DNA of 64,000 bases, taken from the NCBI GenBank assembly GCA_027484445.1, contig JAIXSY010000042.1, positions 124,001-188,000 of the forward strand, read 5' to 3'. Source of the stretch: Verrucomicrobiaceae bacterium (GTDB taxonomy: Bacteria; Verrucomicrobiota; Verrucomicrobiia; Verrucomicrobiales; Verrucomicrobiaceae). The translations under genes and the position numbers were made by a program. Shown here in pieces: positions 28,450-37,497 of this stretch (within the stretch, counting starts at the first letter, position 1; each line of letters opens with the position of its first letter). Below the pieces are notes generated by a model. It was not told the DNA's origin. It did not search any database and worked only from the letters and a program-made list of their open reading frames with translations.

Positions 28450-30444
28450 TCAGCCGATCATCGTCCGAAACTCCGCCTCGCTCACTACTTTCACGCCGAG
28501 CTTCGTGGCCTTGTCGAGCTTGCTGCCGGCATCGGCACCGGCGAGCAGGTAGGTCGTTTTGCCGCTCACGCTGCCGCTGACCTTGCCACCGTGGCTGCGG
28601 ATGGTGTCGGCGATGGTTTCGCGTTCCTGGCTGAGTGTGCCGGTGATGACCCAAGTGGTGCCGGCGAGCTTGTCGCTGGCGGCTTCGACGGCTTTTTGCA
28701 CAAAATTGAGGCCTGCGGCACGCAGGCGATCGAGGAGTTGGATGTTCAGTTCATCGCGGAACCAGGCGTGAATGCTCACGGCCACGATTTCTCCGATGTC
28801 GGGGCATTGCATGAGTTCTTCGACGCTGGCCTTCGCCAGGGCGTCGATGCCGCCAAAGTGCTCCAGCAGCTTGCGAGCACCGCCTGCGCCGACATGCAGG
28901 ATGCCGAGGCCAAAGACGAGACGCCACGGGTCCTGCTGCTTGCTGGCTTCGATGGCTTTGAGGTAGTTGTCGATGCTCTTCGTGCCGACTCGCTCCAAGC
29001 GGGCGAGCAGCAATTCGTTGAGGGCATACAGATCCGCCACATCGCCGACGAGTCGCAAATCGACGAGCTGGGCCACGACGCTCTCGCCGAGGCCGCTGAT
29101 GTCCATGGCCGCACGGCTTACGAAGTGCTCAATGCGGCGCTTCACCACTTCGGGGCACTTCGGATTCGGACAGCGGATGACGACCTGCTCCTCATCGCGA
29201 TGCACGCCGGTGCCGCAGACCGGGCAGTGCGTGGGTGGCACGATGGGCTGCTCGCTGCCATCGCGCTTCTCCGTTTTCACGCTGACGACCGCCGGGATGA
29301 TCTCACCGGCTTTTTCAATGATAACGCGGTCGCCCACGCGGATGTCCTTGCGTTCGATTTCCTCGAAGTTGTGCAGCGTGGCATTGCTCACCGTGCTGCC
29401 GCTGACGAAGACCGGCTCTAAGCGTGCCACCGGCGTCAAAGCGCCCGTGCGGCCCACCTGGATGTCCACGGCGAGGATTTTCGTCTCCGCCTGCTCCGGC
29501 TGGTATTTGTAGGCGATGGCCCAGCGCGGCGCTTTGCTCGTCACGCCGAGCTCGCTTTGATCGGTGAAAGCATTCACCTTGATCACCGCGCCGTCGGTTT
29601 CATACGGCAGGGCTTTGCGCTGCTCATCGAGCTCGCGAATGGCCTTCAGCAATCCTTCCGCGCTGTCGGCATGCCAGAGCAGGTTCGACTTCGGCAAACC
29701 GGCGGCTTCGAGGAGCTTTCGCACATCGTTTTGCGATTCGATGGGCAGGCCGCTGGCATCGGCGAGGCCGTAGAAAACGATGTCGAGCGGGCGCTTCGCC
29801 ACGATCTTTGGATCGAGCAGCTTCAGCGTGCCGGCGGTGGAGTTGCGCGGGTTCGCAAAGAGCGATTCACCGGCCTCCTCACGCTCCTGATTGAGCTTCG
29901 CAAAGCCTGCCTTTGGCATGAAGACCTCGCCACGAACTTCGAAGGTCTGCGGGCCGTCCTTTGGCAGGCGCAGTGGCAGCGTCTTGATCGTTTTGAGGTT
30001 GTTCGTCACGTCATCCCCTGTGGTGCCATCGCCACGCGTGACGCCATGTTTGAGCACGCCGTCCTCGTAACGCACGCTGATGGCCACGCCGTCCACCTTC
30101 GGCTCGATGACGCACTCCACCTGCTCGCGACCGAGACCCTTTTGCACGCGGGCAAAGAAGGCGGTAAGCTCCTCCTCCGAGTAGGTGTTGTCGAGGCTCA
30201 TCATCCGCACCGAGTGCGTGATCTGCGTGAAGCCCTCCAGCGCCGCTCCACCCACACGCTGCGTCGGCGAATCCGGCGTGAGCAGATCCGGAAACTGCGC
30301 CTCAATCTCCTGGAGTTCACGCAGCAGCCCATCGAACTCCTTGTCGGAGATCACCGGCCTGGCCTCGACATAATAGAGGCGGTTGTGGCGGTGCAGTTCG
30401 GCACTGAGAAAGGCGGCGCGTTCGGCGGCTTCGGCGTGAGTCAT
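28450..30444 (-). CDS. ligA: NAD-dependent DNA ligase
   Basis: 664 residues, full length. Domains in order are the Ia domain (HNRLYYVEARPVISDKEFD), the adenylation domain with active-site Lys in EPKVDGVAISVRYEDG at about 113, the OB fold, a Cys4 zinc finger (CPVCGTG...CPNPKCP) near 405-430, helix-hairpin-helix repeats and a C-terminal BRCT domain (WVITGTLSQERE...LLAGADAGSKLDKA). It seals nicks in replication and repair using NAD+. It is followed by pyrC on the same strand. Confidence 0.97.
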   Translation of the reverse strand: MTHAEAAERAAFLSAELHRHNRLYYVEARPVISDKEFDGLLRELQEIEAQFPDLLTPDSPTQRVGGAALEGFTQITHSVRMMSLDNTYSEEELTAFFARVQKGLGREQVECVIEPKVDGVAISVRYEDGVLKHGVTRGDGTTGDDVTNNLKTIKTLPLRLPKDGPQTFEVRGEVFMPKAGFAKLNQEREEAGESLFANPRNSTAGTLKLLDPKIVAKRPLDIVFYGLADASGLPIESQNDVRKLLEAAGLPKSNLLWHADSAEGLLKAIRELDEQRKALPYETDGAVIKVNAFTDQSELGVTSKAPRWAIAYKYQPEQAETKILAVDIQVGRTGALTPVARLEPVFVSGSTVSNATLHNFEEIERKDIRVGDRVIIEKAGEIIPAVVSVKTEKRDGSEQPIVPPTHCPVCGTGVHRDEEQVVIRCPNPKCPEVVKRRIEHFVSRAAMDISGLGESVVAQLVDLRLVGDVADLYALNELLLARLERVGTKSIDNYLKAIEASKQQDPWRLVFGLGILHVGAGGARKLLEHFGGIDALAKASVEELMQCPDIGEIVAVSIHAWFRDELNIQLLDRLRAAGLNFVQKAVEAASDKLAGTTWVITGTLSQERETIADTIRSHGGKVSGSVSGKTTYLLAGADAGSKLDKATKLGVKVVSEAEFRTMIG

Positions 30445-30501
30445 GCCTTGTTTCTGGCACAGAGCACGATCAGTGCAAGAACCGTCCGAGGGCCTCTGCG
30501 G

Positions 30502-31224
30502 TCAGGGCTTCGGTGCGGAGCTGTTTTCCGTGCTGGATTTGTCAGGAGCAGGCACCGCAGGTTTGTCTTCTTTCGGTGTCAGTGGCTTGGCGGAGGCTTG
30601 CTGCGTCGGCGGTACGCGAAAGAGCTTCCCCGTGTAGGGATCTTTCACGGTGTCTCCCGCAGGCAGGCCTGTGACATCGACGAGTTGATGCTTCTGCGCG
30701 TAAGGGCTGGTCACCATGCCTGGGCGACCAGCGACCGGCGTGCCATAGGGGAGGTTTTCCGCAGGCTTCACCGCCGGAGGCGGCATGCTGGGGCTGCTGG
30801 CATTGCTAGGCGCAGCGGACACGGGTGCCGAGCCGGGCAGGGAATTCGAAAGAGCGATCTTCGGAGGCGGCGAGGAGGGAGACTCGGCGGTGTCGCTCAT
30901 GCTCTCGGAGCGTGAAGAGCTGCTGCGCTTCGGACGGTAGGGCACCCGGTCATAGTCGGCCTTCAGGTGGCGATTCGTGTGATAAGTGCTGCGGTAGGGG
31001 ATGGGGTGCACCGGACGCGGGGTCACGTAGGCCCGCTGTGGGATGAATGGTGAACCGGTGAGCCTTTCGTAGCTAGGCACGCTGGGATCGCTCGACAGGT
31101 AGGCGAACAATCCCTCGGCCTGGATCATTTTCATGGCCTCCCGAGGTGGCAGTTTGCAACTGGGGAGAACCAGCGTCACAGCGCCGATCATCAGGAAGTT
31201 CTGGATGTGCCGGGAATTCATCAT
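30502..31224 (-). CDS. Hypothetical lipoprotein with low-complexity middle
   Basis: 240 residues. A signal with lipobox LPSC predicts lipidation at about Cys23. The middle (about 100-165) is rich in Ser and Pro and likely disordered. Near the C-terminus is VTGLPAGDTVKDPYTGKLFR, which resembles short conserved blocks in verrucomicrobial envelope proteins of unknown function. A second Met directly follows the first and could be the start. It is divergent from the small membrane-protein gene at 31470, with an AT-rich 245-base gap between them that probably holds both promoters. I do not recognise the function. Confidence 0.7.
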   Translation of the reverse strand: MMNSRHIQNFLMIGAVTLVLPSCKLPPREAMKMIQAEGLFAYLSSDPSVPSYERLTGSPFIPQRAYVTPRPVHPIPYRSTYHTNRHLKADYDRVPYRPKRSSSSRSESMSDTAESPSSPPPKIALSNSLPGSAPVSAAPSNASSPSMPPPAVKPAENLPYGTPVAGRPGMVTSPYAQKHQLVDVTGLPAGDTVKDPYTGKLFRVPPTQQASAKPLTPKEDKPAVPAPDKSSTENSSAPKP

Positions 31225-31469
31225 CGGGAGTCTTGGAGTAAGAGGAACGGGTGACTTGAAAATGCTGCTCTAGAAATATTGAGGAAAAATGGTGGTTTTA
31301 GCAAGGCTAAACTCGCGATAAAAATGTATGTCTAAGCAATCTGATTATCAGGTGATGCGAATAGTTATAAATTAAAGGTTGTTTGATTCCTTGAAGTTTT
31401 CTTTCCGGTCTTCAGGGGCGGCCTTTACTCATCGGTTTCCAGGGCTGTGACTTTGGGTAGTCTTCGGGA

Positions 31470-31832
31470 ATGAATGCTCAACCTCCCCCTTTGCCCTCCA
31501 CTGCAGGGCCACGGCTGGCTCGGCTCGGTCTCTGGCTTCAGTTGGCCCCACTGATCGATGTCGTGCCTGTGCTGCGACGTCTGTGGGGCCTTTTTCAAGA
31601 GACGCAGACGCGGATGCTAGAGACGGGAGCGATGCCAGACGTGGCGCTGCTTTCCTCCCTGGTGCGCGCAGCTTTTTCTGGCTCTTATGTGGGCACTGGG
31701 CTCAGCCTGCTAGGGGCGGTCTTCATCCTGGTGGCCTATGTGAAGCACCGGCATCGCCCCGCCTGGGCGCGGATGTTTCTGCTGGCGATGGCAGGGCTTG
31801 GGCTGCTTTCGCTCATGATGCTGAGGGGGTAG
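31470..31832 (+). CDS. Small hypothetical membrane protein
   Basis: 120 residues with three likely transmembrane segments: about 19-36, 70-90 (GSYVGTGLSLLGAVFILVAYV) and 100-118. The first 12 residues are Pro-rich. There is no recognised family. An AT-rich upstream gap and a hairpin about 33 bases after its stop make it look like a single-gene unit. Confidence 0.65.
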   Translation: MNAQPPPLPSTAGPRLARLGLWLQLAPLIDVVPVLRRLWGLFQETQTRMLETGAMPDVALLSSLVRAAFSGSYVGTGLSLLGAVFILVAYVKHRHRPAWARMFLLAMAGLGLLSLMMLRG

Positions 31833-31865
31833 CGTTTCGCTTCAGCCTGGATGCCGAAGTTCCAA

Positions 31866-31881
31866 GGGGCAGGAATGCCCC
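31866..31881. repeat. Small perfect palindrome GGGGCA-GGAA-TGCCCC
   Basis: Six-base arms with a GGAA loop lie between two convergent genes, so it may act as a transcript-end hairpin. The core GGGCAGGARTGCCC also occurs at 42517-42534 inside a glycosyltransferase gene. This suggests a short dispersed repeat and not a random hairpin. Confidence 0.5.
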
Positions 31882-31908
31882 GCCAACTGGGAATGGCGAA
31901 ATCCGGGT

Positions 31909-32682
31909 TCAGCGCAGGTTCACGGCTCCGCCATCAATCGGGTAAGAACTGCCTGTGATGAAGGAGGCTTCGTCGCTGCAAAGGTAGGCGGCGAGAGCGG
32001 CAATTTCATCCGGCTTGGCCATGCGGCCGATGGGTTGGGCAGCGCTCAGTTTTTCGAACATCTCCTGCTCCCGACCTGGATAGTTGGCAGCTAAGTAACC
32101 ATCGACAAAGGGGGTATGCACTCGTGCAGGGCAGATGCAATTGCAGCGGATGCCTTGCTGGATGAAATCCTTGGCAATCGAGTAGGTCATGGTCAGCACG
32201 GCCCCTTTGGTCATGGAGTAGGCGAAGCGTTCAGCCAAGCCGATCTGGGCAGCGATGCTGCACAGGTTCAGCACCACGCCGCCTCCCTGAGGCACCATGC
32301 GCTCGACGGCTGCCTGGGCGCAATTGAACACGCCTTTGATGTTCACGCGATAGAGCCGATCGAGGTCGGCTTCTTGCGTCGTTAGCAGGGTGCCGATGTG
32401 AGCGATGCCGGCATTGTTCACCAGGATGTCAAGACGCGGGTGACGCGTGGTGATGTCGTCAAAGAGGGCCTTCACGGCAGCGTGGTCGCCCACGTCCACG
32501 GCATTTGCTTGGGCATGACCACCCGCAGCGATGATTTCATCCACGGTGGTCTGGGCGGCCTCTTGCTTCAGGTCCACCACCTCGACAAACGCTCCCTGGC
32601 GGGCAAAGAGACGCGCGACAGCTTGGCCGATGCCAGAGCCTGCTCCAGTGATGACAGCGGTTTTTCCGTTGAGGGAGAACAT
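31909..32682 (-). CDS. Short-chain dehydrogenase/reductase
   Basis: 257 residues from the ATG at 32682; an in-frame upstream extension to 32736 is unlikely because the Rossmann fold begins right after this Met. Family motifs are TGAGSGIG (cofactor binding), NNAGIAH, a catalytic Ser in LNLCSIAA, and YSMTK with Tyr and Lys. The acidic residue at the end of the second strand (VVDLKQ) favours NAD(H) over NADP(H). The C-terminal SYPIDGGAVNLR is typical. Many family members of this type oxidise sugars or sugar alcohols, but the substrate cannot be read from the sequence. Confidence 0.88.
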   Translation of the reverse strand: MFSLNGKTAVITGAGSGIGQAVARLFARQGAFVEVVDLKQEAAQTTVDEIIAAGGHAQANAVDVGDHAAVKALFDDITTRHPRLDILVNNAGIAHIGTLLTTQEADLDRLYRVNIKGVFNCAQAAVERMVPQGGGVVLNLCSIAAQIGLAERFAYSMTKGAVLTMTYSIAKDFIQQGIRCNCICPARVHTPFVDGYLAANYPGREQEMFEKLSAAQPIGRMAKPDEIAALAAYLCSDEASFITGSSYPIDGGAVNLR

Positions 32683-32746
32683 GAGTGAGGGACTTGGTTG
32701 GATGGAAGGGGAGGAAGACAACACGTGTCGAAGCACAGCGGGGAAA

Positions 32747-33694
32747 TCAAGCGTCGGTGTAAAGCGCAGATAACTCCCGAAGCAGCTTTTCCAGCGACTG
32801 GTAGTAGGCCGATTCAGTCATCTGTGTGCGCTTCGCTTTCAGGGCGTCGAGGTGTTGCTCCAGCTCATCTCGCCGGGCGCGTTGGGCATCCGTGAGGCGG
32901 CGTTCATCTTCGCTCAAAATCAGCGCGACTTGGCCTGCGCGATGGCCATCCTTGGCCTCTGCAGGAGCTGTGGAGAAGACCTCCGCGCGTGTGCCAGTGC
33001 CGTCTCCGTCATCTTCCAGCAGCGCGTGCTCGGTGGCGATGCGCTCCTCCTTTTCATAAAACTCGGACGTGAGTCGGCTGCCGTGCCGAAAGGCCTCCAG
33101 CACCGTCACTTGCTGATCCTGATCCAGGTCAGCCGCTAGATCACCCGCCATGGCTTGGGCAAAGAATTCGCCAAAGCGAGCATAGTAAATTTCATCGGCG
33201 CTCTTCGTGCCTGTGACGATGACGCGATTCTTGGCTGCCAGGGCAGGCAGAAAGCCCGCGCTGGCAGAGCCGCCATGCAGGATCACCAACTCTTGCTTCA
33301 GCGGCTGGCACCATTCGGCCAATTGAGTCGGCGTCAAATCAGGGCCGCGAAGGTTGAACTTCGCCTCCCGACCATCGTAAGTGCCGTGGCCGATGAAGAC
33401 CAGCCAGAGCTGCCCTTTCGGCGCGGCAGCCGCTTGGTTCAGGCGTGCTTTCAGTTGTTCGGTGGCGCGGTCGTCGTTACCGATTTCGGTGAGAGCGATT
33501 TCCGCCTTTGCACAGGCCTCCCGCCAGACCTGGGCCTGGGCTTTGAATTTGGCTTCATACTCCTCGGTTCCGGGCGCACCTAGCACCAGCACTAGCTCTG
33601 TTTGTCGCTTCAGGCTTGGGGCCTCCTGAGCCGCAGCGGGAAGGCTGATGAGGCCAAGCCCTAGCGTGATCCAGACAGGCAGACGTGGCCTCAT
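32747..33694 (-). CDS. Exported caspase-like (clan CD) protein lacking the usual catalytic cysteine
   Basis: 315 residues with a signal peptide (LPVWITLGLGLISLPAAAQ). The fold landmarks of C13/caspase-like domains are present: LWLVFIGHGTYDG supplies the catalytic His, and ELVILHGGSASAGFL occupies the place of the usual D-x-C-x-SG block. No Cys is found there, so it is either inactive or works differently. An acidic EF-hand-like LDQDQQVTVLEAF lies later. A coiled-coil-like, charged C-terminus ends the protein. The ATG at 33694 overlaps the stop of the upstream membrane-protein gene (ATGA), so the pair is translationally coupled and probably acts together in the envelope. Confidence 0.7.
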   Translation of the reverse strand: MRPRLPVWITLGLGLISLPAAAQEAPSLKRQTELVLVLGAPGTEEYEAKFKAQAQVWREACAKAEIALTEIGNDDRATEQLKARLNQAAAAPKGQLWLVFIGHGTYDGREAKFNLRGPDLTPTQLAEWCQPLKQELVILHGGSASAGFLPALAAKNRVIVTGTKSADEIYYARFGEFFAQAMAGDLAADLDQDQQVTVLEAFRHGSRLTSEFYEKEERIATEHALLEDDGDGTGTRAEVFSTAPAEAKDGHRAGQVALILSEDERRLTDAQRARRDELEQHLDALKAKRTQMTESAYYQSLEKLLRELSALYTDA

Positions 33695-36177
33695 GCCAGA
33701 CCTCCTTTCCGACGCAGGAACCACTCGCCCGCGAGTAGCATGAGCAGTGCTGCAAACACCCAAGGCGAGTGCCACAAGGGCTTCGTGACGGTCTCCTCCA
33801 CGGGCACGCGGATGTTTTTCAAAAGCTCGGGCAGCTTCGGCAGATCGGCCAAGCTCAGCACCTGACCGCCGCTGTCATGGGCCATCTGCTCTGCCCACGC
33901 TCGCCCTGGGCTCAGATCGGCAAACTCGGCCGCCAGCGGATCGTGCCCCCACCCGGTGCGGCGACTTTCCATCGCGCTAGCGGTTGCGTCCTTGGCCTCT
34001 GTCGGGGCGAGTCGGGCTTGTGCTTCCAGCCGATAGGGCCCTGGCGTGCTTGGGTAAAAATCAGTTTCGTAGAGACCGGATTCCTTCGGGCTCGGTTCGG
34101 CGAAGAGTTCACTCCGCTTTCCCTCAGGCGTCGTGATCTCCAGGCGCACCATGGCATCATCTTGCGGCAAAAAGGCTGCATCGCGCAGGTGCACCTCGAT
34201 TTTCATTCGATCACCATCAGCGGTGGTCGTCACGCGCAGTCGGTCAGGCACGTCCACGATCAGTGCCCGCAGCATTTGCCGCCAGGCTTTGTCAAAGTCA
34301 CGCCGCGCGGCCTCGTCCTGCATGCCCCAGCGCCAAAGGTCTGCAATCAGCACCGACATCACCCGCCCCTCGCCGTAGCGCTGAGCTACCCACGCAGGCA
34401 GACTGCGATCATCCGGGGTCCTCACCGTCGCCAGCACACTGGCCCCCGGCTTGATGGAAAAGGTTTGATTCACGGCGTAAAAGCCCGGCATCTGCGCCAG
34501 CCGCTGCTCATCGCCTGCACGATCTTGGCGCAGCCGTGTCCAGGCCTCCAGCCAGCCCTCGCGGGAGAGTTCCAGGCGCGCATTTTCCACCGCTGGGGTG
34601 CTGCTCGTGCGGTCCAGATAAACGGGCATCATGCGCCCCACTGGCGTGCCCTCATAGCCACCCTGCTGGTAGCATTCCTGTCCGCCTAGCGTGAGCAATG
34701 CTCCGCCGCGTTCGCTGACGAAGCGCTCGATCAAATTCATTTGCTCCTGACTGAAAAACTCCGCTTCCACATCATCGAGGAGGATCGCCCGATATTCACC
34801 AAAGAGCTGCTCTGCGGTCTTCGGAAAGCCATCGGCCAGTTCCTTGGCGTCCTTGGTGCCCAGGCGGATCAGCACCGGTTGGTCGTAGCGCTGTGCGTTC
34901 GCTTGATCGCCAAAACCACGAAACAAGGGATTGCTGCTTTCCCCCGTGCGGCCCCGCCACTCGAACTTCGGCTCGCGCTTGGCGATTCGGATCAGCGCAG
35001 GCACCTGCACCTCTGGATCTTCCGCGAGGGCACGACGCATGAATTTGTAATCCCAGTTTGGCCGCCCTGCCACATACAGCACGCGGTAGGGGCCGCTGCC
35101 GCGATCCACCTTCACGTGGCGTTCGTTGTTCGCCAGAGTGGCTTCACGCGATGCGGATTGCTCTTTCTTTGGGCTCTGTAGGTCAACAAGACCAGCCTCA
35201 CGAACCTGCACTCGGTAAAAACCCACGCCTGGCTTGGCCACGGGCAGCTTCAGGCGCAGCGTCCGCGACTCCTGGCTTTGCGTCACGCGCGCGGTTTCAC
35301 GCACAGCGATTTTTCCTTCACCATCCAGCACGACGACCTCCACCTCACGGCCTGCGTAGCCCACGGCTTCAACCCGTGTGGTGATCGTCACCGGCGTGTC
35401 TTCAAAAGCAGTTTGTGTGACGGATGTCTCCAGCAGCCGCAGATCTGGACTCGGGGTCTGCTCGCCCACCAGCACTGGGAAAAAGGGCACCTTGCGTGCA
35501 TCGGCTGCCAGCTTCAGCGCACCGCGATCCGTGGGCTGGCCATCGGTTATCACGACCACAGCCGCGACGGATGCGCTGCGGCTGACGGTGCTCAGGGCCT
35601 GTTCCAGCCTACTGGCCGTGGCGGTGAAGGTCAGCTCAGAAAAATCCTTCACAGAGCGCAGTTGTGTGCCCAGGGCATGGAGCTTCAGCCGGAACTGCAG
35701 GCCCAGTTCATTCATCCAGTCGGGACGGGCATCGCCCGAGCGACCCAGAGCCGCCTGAACCGCATCCGATCTTGGTTTTCCGCCTGCCGTTTCAGCCACG
35801 GAGAGAGAGCCACTGTCATCGGCCAACAAGACCACATCGTTTTCGCCGATTTTCGGCGATGGACGCGACACCACGGGATCACCCAGGCAGGTCAGCAGCA
35901 GCGCCCAGGCAGTGCTTTTGCAAAGCAGTGCACCCAACCGCAGCCCAGCATGACCGGAGGTTCGACGATAGCTCCACACCAGGAAGCCCACGCCCACCGC
36001 CAGCAGCAGGGCGGCCAGCCAGAGGCGATCAGGGTGCTGAAAGGAAAGCGTGGTCAAGCAGGCGAATCTGGGTGGAGCAGGAAGAGTTCCTGCCAGGAGC
36101 AGAAACGTCAGCTTCAGTAACGGCGCTCGCACAGGGCATCCTTCTACCCTTTGCCATGACCAAGACAAAGCGGGCAT
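33691..36177 (-). CDS. Large membrane protein with VWA-like and glutamine-amidotransferase-like domains
   Basis: About 828 residues if started at the ATG at 36177. TTG at 36057 would start just before a BatA-like N-terminal helix (HPDRLWLAALLLAVGVGFLVW). Two N-terminal helices precede a VWA-like domain (VVLLADDSGSLSVAE) and a beta-rich region. A class I glutamine-amidotransferase-like domain follows (LLDDVEAEFFSQEQ, ERGGALLTLGGQECYQQGGY), and a C-terminal helix (WVFAALLMLLAGEWFLRRK) ends the protein. This architecture is common in Planctomycetota and Verrucomicrobiota near BatA and MoxR genes, with unknown function. It is coupled to the caspase-like gene. The exact start is uncertain; the stop is firm. 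Confidence 0.75.
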   Translation of the reverse strand: MPALSWSWQRVEGCPVRAPLLKLTFLLLAGTLPAPPRFACLTTLSFQHPDRLWLAALLLAVGVGFLVWSYRRTSGHAGLRLGALLCKSTAWALLLTCLGDPVVSRPSPKIGENDVVLLADDSGSLSVAETAGGKPRSDAVQAALGRSGDARPDWMNELGLQFRLKLHALGTQLRSVKDFSELTFTATASRLEQALSTVSRSASVAAVVVITDGQPTDRGALKLAADARKVPFFPVLVGEQTPSPDLRLLETSVTQTAFEDTPVTITTRVEAVGYAGREVEVVVLDGEGKIAVRETARVTQSQESRTLRLKLPVAKPGVGFYRVQVREAGLVDLQSPKKEQSASREATLANNERHVKVDRGSGPYRVLYVAGRPNWDYKFMRRALAEDPEVQVPALIRIAKREPKFEWRGRTGESSNPLFRGFGDQANAQRYDQPVLIRLGTKDAKELADGFPKTAEQLFGEYRAILLDDVEAEFFSQEQMNLIERFVSERGGALLTLGGQECYQQGGYEGTPVGRMMPVYLDRTSSTPAVENARLELSREGWLEAWTRLRQDRAGDEQRLAQMPGFYAVNQTFSIKPGASVLATVRTPDDRSLPAWVAQRYGEGRVMSVLIADLWRWGMQDEAARRDFDKAWRQMLRALIVDVPDRLRVTTTADGDRMKIEVHLRDAAFLPQDDAMVRLEITTPEGKRSELFAEPSPKESGLYETDFYPSTPGPYRLEAQARLAPTEAKDATASAMESRRTGWGHDPLAAEFADLSPGRAWAEQMAHDSGGQVLSLADLPKLPELLKNIRVPVEETVTKPLWHSPWVFAALLMLLAGEWFLRRKGGLA

Positions 36178-36464
36178 CCTTAGAAAGCAAAAGGGCTTGG
36201 CTTCGACCGACTTCAACGGGGTTCGGCGGACGATGTCAGGCGCAAAACATGGGCACGTTCCAGAGGTAGCCCCTGTTCCTGCGAAATGCCGAAACAAAGC
36301 TGCGGGCTGTCGATCGTTGCAGTGGATGGCATCCGCCCAATGAACGCGTGAACTTCGGGCCTGGCCGTAAGAACGGAATCAGACCTCACCGCAGTTTTCT
36401 AGCCTCGCATCTGAAGGTGGCTTGCCCTCAGCATCAATCCCTGCTTGGATAGGGAAACTCCCGC

Positions 36465-36953
36465 ATGGCCACCCTCCCCGAACAGCAAGCTCGCCAAACC
36501 ATCGACGCCATGCTGGCGGCGGCGGGTTGGGCCGTTCAGGACTACAAGGCCTTCGATCCCTCCGCGTCCACTGGCATCGCCCTGCGCGAGGTCCCACTGA
36601 AGTCGGGGCGTTGTGATTATCTGATTCGAGGGAAACCGTGGGTCAACAATCAAGCTCACGTTTTCCGTGCAACCGGTGCTGTCTCGACAGCAAATGTGAA
36701 CCACTCGCTCGCACATCATCCATTCACTGCCCAAACATCCGGTTCAACAGGCCGTCGGAAGCTGAGTCAACAGGGCTTCATGTGCGCGCCACATCTGCTC
36801 CTACTCCTCGCCGAACAAACCCTCATCGTGGCAGAAGTGGAACGGCGGTTGAGCGTGGTGGAGGAACTGGAAGCCGTGGTCACCACCAACCTCCAACGCG
36901 CCACCCGCCTGCGGCAGTCCATTCTTCACCGGGCGTTTGAGGGGAAACTTTGA
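36465..36953 (+). pseudogene. Chimeric remnant: HsdR N-terminus joined to HsdS C-terminus
   Basis: An uninterrupted frame of 162 codons joins two unrelated parts of a type I restriction system. Residues 1-53 match the HsdR N-terminus (QTIDAMLAAAGWAVQDY, ALREVPLKSGRCDYL). From about residue 56 to the end the sequence is HsdS-like: GKPWVNNQAHVFR from a target-recognition domain, GSTGRRKLSQQ, then the conserved C-terminal helix region (LLAEQTLIVAEVERRLSVVEELE, TRLRQSILHRAFEGKL). The junction lies near 36620-36630. An internal deletion between hsdR and hsdS explains this best. The fused product lacks the helicase, nuclease and most DNA-recognition parts, so it is probably non-functional. Confidence 0.75.
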
Positions 36954-36996
36954 ACTTGTCAATCGCAGTAATGTCCCCAACGTCGTATCAACTCTT

Positions 36997-37497
36997 ATGA
37001 GCACCATTGTCCAATTGCAGGAACCAGAACCCTGCGGATGGAGCCGCAGTGAAGTGCAGCGGTTTGCATCCAATGCAGCGATGTCGCTGGGCTTCAAGCC
37101 TGGCGACAGTATTGAAGATGTAGTCGCGAAGCTGGGCGGAACTGTTTCCACCTCCGACTGGGCAAGCGCGCGTAACACGGGCTCCATCACGGTGAAAGCC
37201 CCGAGAGAGTTTCACATCGCGCTAAGTCCTCTGTCAGGTGAAAGGCGCAGCCGTTTCACCATCGCCCATGAACTCGGCCACTACATTCTGCATTCCCAAG
37301 TAGGCAAGAAGCCGCTTTCAGTGAAGCGGGATGGTTCGGGGCGTGTCGAATGGGAAGCCAACTGGTTTGCGGCAGGCTTCTTGATGCCTGAAGCAGAATT
37401 TCAGGCCAAGGTAAACGAGGGGTTGGGAAGCGCTGAGCTGGCAGAATACTTCGGCGTATCGGAGGAGGCAGTGCAGATCAGACGTAGTTCGCTGTGA
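36997..37497 (+). CDS. ImmA/IrrE-type zinc metallopeptidase
   Basis: 166 residues, from the ATG at 36997 (an earlier in-frame ATG at 36937 lies inside the HsdS remnant). The zinc site HELGHYILH is at 91-99 (His91, Glu92, His95), and EWEANWFAAGFLMP at 119-132 supplies the downstream Glu ligand. ImmA/IrrE proteins cut or bind repressors in mobile elements and stress circuits. Here the gene overlaps the next one (GTGA), a cyclase-like gene, and both sit within restriction-system remnants. It appears intact. Its target is unknown; it could cleave a repressor or the cyclase-like partner. Confidence 0.88.
   Translation: MSTIVQLQEPEPCGWSRSEVQRFASNAAMSLGFKPGDSIEDVVAKLGGTVSTSDWASARNTGSITVKAPREFHIALSPLSGERRSRFTIAHELGHYILHSQVGKKPLSVKRDGSGRVEWEANWFAAGFLMPEAEFQAKVNEGLGSAELAEYFGVSEEAVQIRRSSL

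Noticed and set aside
28405..30915. Long plus-strand open frames of 338 and 452 codons opposite ligA
   Set aside because: LigA is full length with all motifs on the minus strand. The plus-strand frames have no family motifs and arise from GC-rich codon use in ligA.
34133..36343. Several long plus-strand frames opposite the large VWA/amidotransferase-like gene
   Set aside because: Low-information Arg/Pro/Ala/Ser-rich translations typical of antisense shadows. The minus-strand gene has coherent domains.
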